Source: Vampirovibrio chlorellavorus (GTDB lineage: Bacteria; Cyanobacteriota; Vampirovibrionia; Vampirovibrionales; Vampirovibrionaceae). From it: a DNA stretch of 64,000 nt. The DNA is taken from the NCBI GenBank assembly GCA_903866275.1, contig CAIPMU010000003.1:91972-155971 (forward strand), read 5' to 3'. The position numbers and the translations under genes were made by a program. The notes under the pieces are model-generated. The model saw only the letters and a list, made by a program, of their open reading frames with translations, had not been told where the DNA came from and did not search any database. Of this stretch, positions 26,989-35,404 are shown piece after piece; the stretch's first letter is position 1, and each line of letters opens with the position of its first letter.

Positions 26989-28098
26989 ATGTCGCACAAA
27001 GCCCAGGTATTGATGGTGGGTCCGGAGATGACCGCCAAAGGCGGTGTTTCTTCCGTGCTGCGTTTATATCAGGAGGCCGGGCTGTTTGAACGGGTTCAGG
27101 TGATGGCTTCTTATCGGGATGGATCGGCGGTTCAAAAAGTCAGTTATTACCTTCGCTTTTTGGCAAAATTTGTGACTGTTTTAATGACTCAGCCTCAACT
27201 GCGGGTGGTGCATGTGCATATGGCCTCCTATGGCAGTTTTTTTCGAAAATCTTTGGTAATTTTGTTCGCGCGGGTCTGTGGTAAGGCAGTGATTATCCAC
27301 ATGCATGGCGCTGGTTTTATTCAGTTTTATCAACGAATGCCCGCCGGGGGGCAGTGGTTCATTCGTTTCGTGCTGCGGGCTTCGACCGTTTTAATCGCCT
27401 TGTCGACGCAATGGCGAAATGACCTGTTTGCGCTTTGTCAGCATCCGGATATTCGGGTATTTTATAACCCAACGGTCTTAAAACTTCCCATGTTTGATAC
27501 GAATAAAGATGACCATAAAATCAATGAATCCCGGCCACCCGTGAGGGGTGAGGATGGAGCTCCGGTGAGATTTTTATTTATGGGTCGATTGGGGCAGCGC
27601 AAGGGCGTGTACGACATTATTTCGGCGATGCGCCATTTGGGCGGTCACCCTATTCGGGTTGATTTGTATGGGGACGGTGAGGTGGCGCCGATTGAGCATG
27701 AAATCTTGACGGCAGGGGTTGGCGATCAAGTGACCGTGCATGGTTGGGTGGATGGGTCGCATAAAGACACTATATTCCGGCAGGCCGATGCCTTGCTGTT
27801 GCCGTCGTATCATGAAGGCTTGCCCATTTCAGTGCTGGAAGCGATGGCGTATGGCTTGCCGGTGGTCGCGACGAATGTTGGCGGTATCCCGGAAGCGGTT
27901 GAAGATGGTTTGAATGGGTATTTAATTCAGCCTGGAGCCTGTGAAGCCTTGCGTTTACGAATGGCCCAGCTGGCCGGTTCTGCCGAATTACGGCAGCAAA
28001 TGGGAAAAGCGGGGTATCAATTGGCTGCCATAAAGTTTGATCTATCCGTCATTGTGAAGCAACTGGAGACCCTGTATGCGGAAGTTATTGGAAGATAA
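26989..28098 (+). CDS. Glycosyltransferase family 4
   Basis: This GT-B protein of 369 residues has GPEMTAKGGVSSVL at the N terminus, VHVHMASYGSFFRKS, HMHGAGF, and in the second domain FMGRLGQRKGVYDI, LLPSYHEGLPISVLEAMAYGLPVVATNVGGIPE (the E-x7-E region). It is the second GT4 enzyme of the polysaccharide locus. GGGAAGGGA precedes the ATG at 26989. Its final 23 bases overlap the next gene. Confidence 0.88.
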   Translation: MSHKAQVLMVGPEMTAKGGVSSVLRLYQEAGLFERVQVMASYRDGSAVQKVSYYLRFLAKFVTVLMTQPQLRVVHVHMASYGSFFRKSLVILFARVCGKAVIIHMHGAGFIQFYQRMPAGGQWFIRFVLRASTVLIALSTQWRNDLFALCQHPDIRVFYNPTVLKLPMFDTNKDDHKINESRPPVRGEDGAPVRFLFMGRLGQRKGVYDIISAMRHLGGHPIRVDLYGDGEVAPIEHEILTAGVGDQVTVHGWVDGSHKDTIFRQADALLLPSYHEGLPISVLEAMAYGLPVVATNVGGIPEAVEDGLNGYLIQPGACEALRLRMAQLAGSAELRQQMGKAGYQLAAIKFDLSVIVKQLETLYAEVIGR

Positions 28099-29353
28099 CG
28101 GCTCTAATCTCGGGGTTGAGCCCTTGAATGAGCAATGGCCTGAACCGATGGAGGAGCCCGCAATTCTGCCCTCCTGCTTGCATCAGGGTACCCTAATGCA
28201 ACCTTTGCAAAAACTGATCCGGTATGTGCGGGATCGAAATTATGAAGGCATTGATCTGTTTGATGGCCTGAACAGCTTACTATTCAAGTTCACCCCGCTT
28301 TATCAGAGCCGCTTGTTTCGGTTGGCGTTGATCCAATTCTGTAAGCTCTCGCCAATAAATTTTCGTCCGCTATTGCTGGTGAAGGGCGGCTTTAACCCCA
28401 AAGCGGGCGCCTTGTTTTTAATGGGGAACCTGAATTTATTTCGATCAACCGGTCAGGAAGTTTATGCCAATGATGCATACATCCTGTTTCAGAGACTCAA
28501 GCATATTGGGATTCCACGAAAAGTGGGGCTGGGCTGGGGGTATAATTTTGATTGGCAGGCCCGCGCGTTTTTTGTGCCTCAGGGAACACCCAATATGGTG
28601 ACTTCCGTGTATGTGGGACGCGCACTGCTAGACTATCACCACCAGTTTAACGATGCTGAAGCGCTGCAAATGGCCATCCAGATTTCAGCGTTTATACTGG
28701 ATGAAATGATCCAGTATGAAGATGTGACGACACTCTGCTTTAACTATATTCCGGGACAGAATGCGGAAGTGCATAATGCCAACCTGCTGGCTGCATCCTA
28801 TCTGGCACAGGTTTTACCGTATGTCTCCCCGGAGCGACAGGCTGAAATGAGACAAAAGGTACTCAAGTCTACCCGGTTCTCGGTGGAAGATATTAAGGTA
28901 GACGGCGCCTGGCCTTATGGCACCAAGCCCTTTCATCGCTGGGTGGATAATTTTCATACAGGTTTTAACATTGAGAGCCTGGTGACGATTTCCGTATTGC
29001 TGGAAACGGATGAGTTTATCCCGATTTTAATGAAGGTACTGGAGTATTATTTAATGCATCTTTTTACGGAAGAAGGGATTCCGAAATATTATAATCAATC
29101 GGTATATCCCATTGATGTTCATGTTTTGGCCGAAGCGATTGTGGTGTTTCAACTGCTCCGCAACTGTAATATGGCGTGGTTCCCGGTGCGGATTTTAAAG
29201 CTGGAACGCGCCATGCTGGACTTGGTGGATGTCTTTCAGGATCCCGAAAAAGGATACTTCTATTACCAGAAAACGTATCGAAGCTGGAATAAAATTTCGT
29301 ATATGCGTTGGGGGCAGGCCTGGATGTTTTACGCTTTGTCGAGCTGCTTGTAA
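28076..29353 (+). CDS. Probable six-hairpin (alpha/alpha) protein of the polysaccharide locus
   Basis: The 425-residue protein has no membrane segment. Repeated helical-hairpin patterns with aromatic and His residues are visible: GLGWGYNFDWQAR, NAEVHNANLLAASYL, PFHRWVDNFHTGFNIESL, HVLAEAIVVFQLL and MRWGQAWMFYALS. These resemble the six-hairpin toroid of epimerases, lyases and glycosidases acting on uronic-acid glycans. A C5-epimerase-like or lyase role on the nascent glycan is an inference. GGAGA lies about 9 bases before the ATG at 28076; internal ATGs at 28148 and 28196 are alternatives. Confidence 0.7.
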   Translation: MRKLLEDNGSNLGVEPLNEQWPEPMEEPAILPSCLHQGTLMQPLQKLIRYVRDRNYEGIDLFDGLNSLLFKFTPLYQSRLFRLALIQFCKLSPINFRPLLLVKGGFNPKAGALFLMGNLNLFRSTGQEVYANDAYILFQRLKHIGIPRKVGLGWGYNFDWQARAFFVPQGTPNMVTSVYVGRALLDYHHQFNDAEALQMAIQISAFILDEMIQYEDVTTLCFNYIPGQNAEVHNANLLAASYLAQVLPYVSPERQAEMRQKVLKSTRFSVEDIKVDGAWPYGTKPFHRWVDNFHTGFNIESLVTISVLLETDEFIPILMKVLEYYLMHLFTEEGIPKYYNQSVYPIDVHVLAEAIVVFQLLRNCNMAWFPVRILKLERAMLDLVDVFQDPEKGYFYYQKTYRSWNKISYMRWGQAWMFYALSSCL

Positions 29354-29490
29354 CCAGACAGTAATCAGACATTTTCGTGTTAGTGCCTGCCGTGAATGAC
29401 TGATGGGTCTGTACGGATAGGGTTCTACTTTATTATTTTGAGAGCGGACTTTAAAGTGATCCGGCTTTAGTCAGATGGTTTTGAGCGGAC

Positions 29491-30246
29491 TTAGGCTGTG
29501 TCCATGCCGCCCAATACGACGGGAATGGTTTTTAAAAGTAATTTGAGGTCCAGCATAATATTCCATTCTCGAATGTATCGAAAGTCCATGCTGACTACGG
29601 TGTCAAACTCCTGAATCCGGGAACGTCCGCTCACTTGCCAAATGCCGGTTAGGCCTGGCAGGGTATTGAACCGTAAGTAATGCCAGCGCTCGTAATGCTT
29701 TAACTCGCGATCAATGGGCGGTCTTGGGCCCACAAGGCTCATATCTCCTTTAAGCACGTTGAGAAGCTGGGGCAGTTCATCGATGCTATATTTGCGAATA
29801 AACCGGCCCACTTTGGTAACGCGTGGGTCGTTAAACAGTTTGAACATCCCTTTGTTGGTCTGATTCTGATCCAGAAGTTGTTCCAGCAAGTCATCCGCAT
29901 TGGGGTGCATGCTCCGGAATTTATACATTTTAAACAGTTTTCCCTTGAGTCCAACCCGTTTTTGCATGTAGAGCACGGGACCTTTACTCTCCAGGTGAAT
30001 AGCCAGCGCCACCAGTAAGAGCAATGGCGAAAGTCCCAAAATGCCCAGAGCGCTTGCGGTAATGTCTAAGGTTCGTTTCAGAAACCACTGAAAGGGTTTT
30101 TGGTCGCAGAGCGCCAGGCCATGCTCATGGGCCAGTTCAGGGCTGAATGTGAAGGATTGTGCAGAGTGTAAGGGAAATGGCTCGGTGCGGGATGTTAAAA
30201 TATCCAGTTCGGACAATCTTGTTTTTTCCAGGCTTTGTGTTGACAC
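29491..30246 (-). CDS. Undecaprenyl-phosphate sugar phosphotransferase (ExoY/WbaP C-terminal type)
   Basis: The 251-residue protein has one hydrophobic segment near residues 65-90 (preceded by KRTLDITAS) and the conserved monotopic phosphoglycosyl transferase core: YMQKRVGLKGKLFKMYKFRSMHPNAD, VTKVGRFIRKYSIDELPQLLNVLKGDMSLVGPRPP and PGLTGIWQVSGRS. It transfers a sugar-1-phosphate to undecaprenyl phosphate, the first step of repeat-unit assembly. The GTG at 30246 is chosen because AAAGGAG lies 8 bases before it; a TTG at 30264 overlaps that site. It is on the opposite strand to the rest of the locus, end to end with the six-hairpin gene. Confidence 0.92.
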   Translation of the reverse strand: MSTQSLEKTRLSELDILTSRTEPFPLHSAQSFTFSPELAHEHGLALCDQKPFQWFLKRTLDITASALGILGLSPLLLLVALAIHLESKGPVLYMQKRVGLKGKLFKMYKFRSMHPNADDLLEQLLDQNQTNKGMFKLFNDPRVTKVGRFIRKYSIDELPQLLNVLKGDMSLVGPRPPIDRELKHYERWHYLRFNTLPGLTGIWQVSGRSRIQEFDTVVSMDFRYIREWNIMLDLKLLLKTIPVVLGGMDTA

Positions 30247-30961
30247 GTTGCGTTCTCCTTTCAACCCTTCAGTGAATGTTTTTGTCGGTGGAATGCAGTG
30301 ATTTCAGGGGAAGACGATGCGGTGATCGTGTGGGCATACAGGTTTATCCTCTGAAAATTACTGCCAATTCCCGTGGAATGCCAAGTGTTGAGAACCTGGT
30401 TAGGGTGGGTTCTGGATTGTTTCAGGCCAATTCTGTTCTGGCATAAAGTTGAAGTCTTTATGCAGACTATGTAAAACAGGGCGTGCAAAGAATCACCTGT
30501 TCGATTATTTTGTACCGACCAGTTGGGTGACTTGTTATACATTGGCCTTCAAAACCAGTGTTTGGTGAAGGAAATGTCATTGGGTTAGAATTAATTGAGC
30601 GTTTTAGTGAGGGGTATTAGCAGCATTTCAAGCTTTTGGTCTGGGTTGCGGTTGTGAGTGTTATGTTAAAAGATATGAATCTGAGCCGTAACTGCTTTAG
30701 TGAAGCGGTCTGGTTGCAATTGGTGGTGCGTGAAGGCTTTATGAAGGCGAATTGTGGTTGAGTAGGGCTATCTTTTTACTGTATGGCTGTGCTTGCTAAA
30801 TTGAACAAAGATTCTTATGATTGTGGCTGGTAAGTAGTTACCCGGATGGGCACCCCTGTCTGGGGAATTGATTCATGGTTGCTTGAGTAGTTTGTGTTAG
30901 TTGTGCCAAAAAGGCAAAGACAGTCTTTGTCATTCATGGTCTAGAGATAGGGATTTTAACG
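30247..30961. other. Long gene-free stretch with a palindrome
   Basis: About 715 bases separate the initiating transferase (minus) from the secreted-protein gene (plus). No coding sequence with a convincing start was seen. Near the plus-strand gene, 30915-30929 holds the dyad CAAAGAC-A-GTCTTTG, a possible operator. The stretch is otherwise T- and G-rich without recognised elements. Confidence 0.4.
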
Positions 30962-31420
30962 ATGCATTGTTTCGTTTTCGCTCGCTTGAAGGTATTGCCA
31001 ATTATGTTGAGCGTATTGTTTGCTTCTGAGTTTTGCGTATCAGCATCTCAACAGTGTTTTGCCAGTGATTGGGTTGATTTGCTCAAACCGCTGGTGACGA
31101 ATGTGATTGTGCCCGGTGCTTCAATGGGCATGAAAAAATTGATCCAGCATGAAGAGCGGGTACACCCCGAGTTGACGGGTAAACTGGATACCAAAGGCAC
31201 TTCTGCTTCCAGCCTGACTGAAACCGGGAAGCCGTCCAGTACTGCCAATGCTCAGTTTTTTGAGAATAATGTTCCCGACGCCTCATTTTCGTCACCGGAA
31301 GAACCCATTAGTTCAAATGTGAACGGGGCCTCAAGTTCTGAATATTGGGCCGCCGTTCATAATACATCCGCTTCCGAACCGGCTCCCCCCCCACCGCCCC
31401 CTGTGAGTACACCGGATTAG
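30962..31420 (+). CDS. Secreted protein with proline-rich C terminus
   Basis: The 152-residue product has a signal peptide (hydrophobic core VLPIMLSVLFASEFCVSAS, probable cut near residue 34), a short conserved-looking start (DWVDLLKPLVTNVIVPGASMGMKKLIQ), then a Ser/Thr-rich linker and a run of seven prolines before the end. I do not recognise a family. AGGGA precedes the ATG. A strong terminator follows at 31437. Its place between the polysaccharide and adhesin genes suggests a cell-surface role, but only by context. Confidence 0.7.
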   Translation: MHCFVFARLKVLPIMLSVLFASEFCVSASQQCFASDWVDLLKPLVTNVIVPGASMGMKKLIQHEERVHPELTGKLDTKGTSASSLTETGKPSSTANAQFFENNVPDASFSSPEEPISSNVNGASSSEYWAAVHNTSASEPAPPPPPPVSTPD

Positions 31421-31436
31421 CTTGAACGAGTACTTT

Positions 31437-31473
31437 AAAAAGCACTCCCTGTGTTGTCATTGGGAGTGTTTTT
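31437..31473 (+). terminator. Intrinsic terminator after the secreted-protein gene
   Basis: Arms AAAAAGCACTCCC and GGGAGTGTTTTT enclose a 12-base loop, with the T-run at the end, 17 bases after the stop codon. Confidence 0.85.
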
Positions 31474-31675
31474 GTCTGGGTGAAAGGGATGGAGGCCTTT
31501 TTCTATTGATTCCTGCCTGAGTGGATAGGTTTTGATTCTGTTGCTATTTAGACCATTGGCTAATATCCTGGATATTTTGCTTGAATAACAATTGAGTTGT
31601 GAACGAGTTTCCCTGAAGTCAGCAGTTACTGATCCGTTTTGAGTATTGTAATTTAAAAACCGATGGGTGGCAGTT

Positions 31676-31891
31676 ATGCAACAAACTCAATGTCATCACT
31701 GTGCAAGCACAGACGTTCGAGTGAAGGAAATTGAAATTCGGCATATTAATTCACATACCATGGCGTTGAATGGAACTGAAAAGGTCCGTGAGCTGGAGTG
31801 TCTTAGGTGCGGCTGGGTGATTTCGTTGGGGGTCATGCCAGCACCGCGTAGTCCATTTCTCGGGGTGGACGAGGTCGCCCTCAGGCTTTGA
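31676..31891 (+). CDS. Small zinc-ribbon protein
   Basis: The 71-residue protein has two Cys pairs, CHHC near the N terminus and CLRC at about residue 45, spaced as in a zinc ribbon. Between them is a strand-rich charged stretch (VRVKEIEIRHINSHTMAL). The second knuckle is followed by a short hydrophobic tail. The ATG at 31676 is preceded by GGGTGG; an in-frame GTG at 31667 would add three residues. Function unknown; zinc ribbons of this size commonly bind nucleic acid or protein. Confidence 0.65.
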   Translation: MQQTQCHHCASTDVRVKEIEIRHINSHTMALNGTEKVRELECLRCGWVISLGVMPAPRSPFLGVDEVALRL

Positions 31892-32057
31892 TTGATCGCA
31901 TGGAAACTCTCCTCGGCGTGAATGTTGATGCTTTGATCAGGGGCCTCAACGTAGTGTGTGGAAAAACCGCTTCTGGGTTGAGAATCCTGGGCTGAAGGGT
32001 TTGTGGAATCTTTCGCTTCGGGTTTTAGGAACTCACGGTTTGAGTCATTATGCAGCC

Positions 32058-32088
32058 AAAAGCCATCCCGCTTATCAGGATGGCTTTT
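32058..32088. terminator. Intrinsic terminator after the TpsA-like gene (bidirectional)
   Basis: AAAAGCCATCC and GGATGGCTTTT form an 11-bp stem around CGCTTATCA. On the minus strand it lies about 20 bases past the adhesin stop codon; the plus strand also ends in T. Confidence 0.85.
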
Positions 32089-32108
32089 GTGGTGGGTAGA
32101 ATCGTTTT

Positions 32109-35003
32109 TTATTTTAGATCAACCGTGCCGTTGAAGCTGGTTGCTGCCGGGAAGATATTCTGGTTGAACCGTGCGCCGTCGGCTTCGTTGGGACTAAAGA
32201 ACGCGTTTCCTGCGGCGGACACTATACCGGTGTTACTGGTGGCGCCCGTATTACTTCTGCCGATGACGATCCCTCCTATCGCCAACGCCGGATTTTGCCC
32301 GCCAATTGCACCATTTCGGTAGGTCAGCGCATCGGCTCGAACCAGGCCATTATTCACCAGATTGCGTCCAGCAAGCAGGTTCAGGGTTGCGCCAATTTGA
32401 GCACCATTCAGGAAGCGCGGCCAATCAATGGGCGGATTTTGGTTGAGTGGCGGGTGAATATCGAAGAAGATCAGGTTGCTGGCCAACTTCCCTGAATTGC
32501 TGTTAATCACATCCCGTCCGCCTTTGAGGATGAGGCTACCGGCATGGGATGAGTCGTATTTGGGCCCTGTCACCGAGAACCCGGACAGGAGTTCCTTGAA
32601 CGGGGCGATATTGATAAAGTCACTATTATTAACAACGTCCTGAGTGGCGGCCACGTGTGTGGAGCCCCCCGTCCAGAGGCCTCGGGTAATCACAATTTTA
32701 TTATTGGTGATAGTGCCGTTGGCCAGCCACGAGATATGTCCCCCACCGACGGCCAGTTCCAGATCATGGAAACCGGCCCCGACCAGATGAACACCCGGTG
32801 TCCACAGCATATTGTTGGTGAAATTCCCGTTGTTGGATACCGTGAGTGTGTTGAGATTAAAGAATAACGGATTAATGTTGGCATTGACCAGATCGGTGTC
32901 CAGGGCTTGAGGGGTGGTGCTGGCGATGATAAAGTTGCTCGCCCCCTCGGCATCGGCCAGTGCATCTGCATTAGTACCGCCCGGATTGTTGACGGTGCGG
33001 ACCAACGCATCGCTAAGTCGGCCACTCATCGTGACGTTATTGGTACCAGCCCCTGTGTTCTGGCTGAATAGGATGGCCGTATCTTCGTGGCTAATGTAAT
33101 CGTTGCGTCGAGTGGCCAGAATGGCCGTATTGTTTCCGCTCGTTGCGGAACCGGGAGCAACCGGTGAATTATTGGTCGTGGTTGCCAGCACACCATTGGT
33201 AATGGCGATCTGTCGTGATGCCCCACTGCCGCTGTTCCCCAGTCCGCCATTTTTTGCGGAGAAGATCTGTCCGGTAAAGCTGCCTGGGTTGGGGGCGATC
33301 ACGGTGCCAGCCAGGCCGCCGTTGCCGCCAGCTCCTTTGTTGGAAACTGCAATGGCGGAGGGAACGCCGATATTGGAGCTGGCTTGTGCGTCAGCCCAGG
33401 CATTTCCCCCTCTTCCACCCTGGCCGCCATTGGCGCTGGTGCTACCGCCGCCACTGGGGTTGCCATTCCCGCTGAAGAGAATCAGGCCGCCTCGGCCGCC
33501 ATTTCCACCGTTTCCAGCATTGGTTGTGGCTCGGGCGATAGGATTGGGATTGCCTGCTGTCGCTCCTTCGGTATCAAAGCTGTTGCCGTGCCCTCCATTG
33601 CCGCCAATGCCACCATTGGCTTGGAGGTTGCCGGTATTGGTCAGTGTTCCCCCGCTGCTAAAGGCCAGCACGCCACCTTGCCCCCCGGTGCCTGCCGTGC
33701 CATTGACGTTGGCGATGGCGTTGGCGCCGCTGCCGGTTACAATGGAGACGTTTTGAGAGCGCGCCCCCTGTCCGCCGTTGGCTTGAATGTTGCCGGAGTT
33801 AGTGATGGCGTTTGCCGCGGTGATCACAATGGTGCCGCCATTGCCTGCGTTCGCGCCGCTACCATTGGGGCTAAACACGCCATCCACACCGTCACCGCCC
33901 AGAGCCCGGATGGTGGCGCTGTTGACCACATTGCGTGCAGCTGCCAGAATGATGGTGCCTCCGTTTTTGCCCAGCGTGCCATCTGCGACCAGTGAGCCTC
34001 GGTTCAGGACATCCCCGATATTATTTTGGGTTAATGTGGCATTTCGGGTGATGAGTGTGCTTTTGTCCGTGGCGCTTAAGATGGCGCTATCGGCTGCGTT
34101 AATGATGTCAGCGGTGGGCTGATCCTGTCCCGCTGCGACCAGCCGAATCACGCCCCCTCGAAATGCGGTATTGGGAGGGATTTCAAAGAGAATATTCGAC
34201 ATCGTGGCCGTGTCGTGGGTTCCGTTGCCTGCGCTGATGGGGGCTGGAACCGAATTATTGGCCAGTTGTGGATTGTTGGCCATGACCTGTGCATCCCCGT
34301 TGTCGGGTTTTAAATCCTGCCCGAATGCACCATTGGCCCGAATGATGCCCTGATTGTTGACGACACTGCCTTCGATATTAATGATGTTGGTATCAATGGT
34401 GCCTGCCACTTTGCCCGATGTGTCCACGATGGAGCCGGTTTGCAGATCGACGCTGCCGGGTGAGTTGATGTTGATGCTGCCCCCGTTGCCGCCAAATCCC
34501 TGTGCGGTGATTTTGGCGTTACTGCCGAGGGTCATGCCGCCCACGTTAAATTGCACTAAGCCACCGTTTGACCCATTGGCAAAAACGTTTCCGTTTTGAA
34601 ACAGGTAACCGGAATCGACGAAGACTTTTCCGCCGTTGCCGGTGTATAGGGCGCCATTGCGGACCGCGCTGACATCAATGTTGCCATCGAGTCGCACCAC
34701 GTTACCCGGTGCTCGAAAGTATAATGTTCCCCCGTTGCCGTTTGGTGTTTTGTTAATACTGGATTCCAGTCCCCGGACGAGATCTCCGGCATGCAGCCAA
34801 AGCCCGCCACTGGGGTTCGTAAAGGTCGTGCGGGAGCCGGGGGTGTTAAAGTAAGTGCCGCCGGTAATATCCCGACCCGTATTGATGGAGTTGACATCCC
34901 CCGGTGCTGCGACTGCAGTGATGGGAATGGATAGCGCGGTCAGGCTTACTGCTGCGCTTAACAATGCATAAATTGGACTGGTTCTGGTGAAAACTGCGGT
35001 CAT
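32109..35003 (-). CDS. TpsA-like secreted beta-helix adhesin
   Basis: The 964-residue protein starts with a signal peptide (MTAVFTRTSPIYALLSAAVSLTAL to about residue 33, AVAAPGD). Residues about 35-130 (ITGGTYFNTPGSRTTFTNPSGGLWL) resemble the N-terminal two-partner secretion domain, NPSG standing in for the usual NPNG/NPNL. The rest is Asn/Gly-rich with many 'hhhxANGGxGGxG' repeats (densest at residues 360-620), as in right-handed beta helices of filamentous haemagglutinins. AAGGAG lies 9 bases before the ATG. No C-terminal anchor is seen. The TpsB partner is divergent, 400 bases away. Confidence 0.82.
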   Translation of the reverse strand: MTAVFTRTSPIYALLSAAVSLTALSIPITAVAAPGDVNSINTGRDITGGTYFNTPGSRTTFTNPSGGLWLHAGDLVRGLESSINKTPNGNGGTLYFRAPGNVVRLDGNIDVSAVRNGALYTGNGGKVFVDSGYLFQNGNVFANGSNGGLVQFNVGGMTLGSNAKITAQGFGGNGGSININSPGSVDLQTGSIVDTSGKVAGTIDTNIINIEGSVVNNQGIIRANGAFGQDLKPDNGDAQVMANNPQLANNSVPAPISAGNGTHDTATMSNILFEIPPNTAFRGGVIRLVAAGQDQPTADIINAADSAILSATDKSTLITRNATLTQNNIGDVLNRGSLVADGTLGKNGGTIILAAARNVVNSATIRALGGDGVDGVFSPNGSGANAGNGGTIVITAANAITNSGNIQANGGQGARSQNVSIVTGSGANAIANVNGTAGTGGQGGVLAFSSGGTLTNTGNLQANGGIGGNGGHGNSFDTEGATAGNPNPIARATTNAGNGGNGGRGGLILFSGNGNPSGGGSTSANGGQGGRGGNAWADAQASSNIGVPSAIAVSNKGAGGNGGLAGTVIAPNPGSFTGQIFSAKNGGLGNSGSGASRQIAITNGVLATTTNNSPVAPGSATSGNNTAILATRRNDYISHEDTAILFSQNTGAGTNNVTMSGRLSDALVRTVNNPGGTNADALADAEGASNFIIASTTPQALDTDLVNANINPLFFNLNTLTVSNNGNFTNNMLWTPGVHLVGAGFHDLELAVGGGHISWLANGTITNNKIVITRGLWTGGSTHVAATQDVVNNSDFINIAPFKELLSGFSVTGPKYDSSHAGSLILKGGRDVINSNSGKLASNLIFFDIHPPLNQNPPIDWPRFLNGAQIGATLNLLAGRNLVNNGLVRADALTYRNGAIGGQNPALAIGGIVIGRSNTGATSNTGIVSAAGNAFFSPNEADGARFNQNIFPAATSFNGTVDLK

Positions 35004-35404
35004 GATTCGATTCTCCTTCGTTGCCTGCTTCCCAATATTGCGTTTTTGCCTGGATGTTTTCAGCGTGAATGATGCTATGACTCAACTAATCGGTGACGTG
35101 TTCAGGTACTCAACTCTGCCAATCGGCTGATTTTTGGATGCCAATGGTCTAGATTTTCTGCCATCTTTCGACTGGACTTTGGCAGAAAGGGATTAGGATT
35201 GCTATTCTCTAGTTGTGTATTAGACACCGGAATAAAGCATTGCGGCTTTTATAGCCGAGCCATTAGTTTCTTTTGGGGGGCGACTCGCGTATAACTCCTC
35301 TACTGCCTGTCCATCAATTTCCTGTGGGATGTGCTCCAATGTGCAAGCTGTCAGGAAAAGGCGTTTCTGGTTGCGTATTGGTGGAGTGGTGAGGAGGCTT
35401 TTTG
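35004..35404. promoter_or_regulatory. Divergent promoter region of the tpsA/tpsB pair with an inverted repeat
   Basis: This 400-base region separates the two genes. At 35155-35163 and 35180-35188 lie perfect 9-base inverted arms TTTCTGCCA and TGGCAGAAA with a 16-base spacer, a likely operator serving one or both genes. The perfect ribosome-binding site AGGAGG at 35392 belongs to tpsB. No other gene is convincing here. Confidence 0.5.

Noticed and set aside
33103..33995. Two long plus-strand frames opposite the TpsA-like gene
   Set aside because: The repeats in the adhesin give low-complexity antisense frames rich in Pro, Ala and Leu; no start signal.
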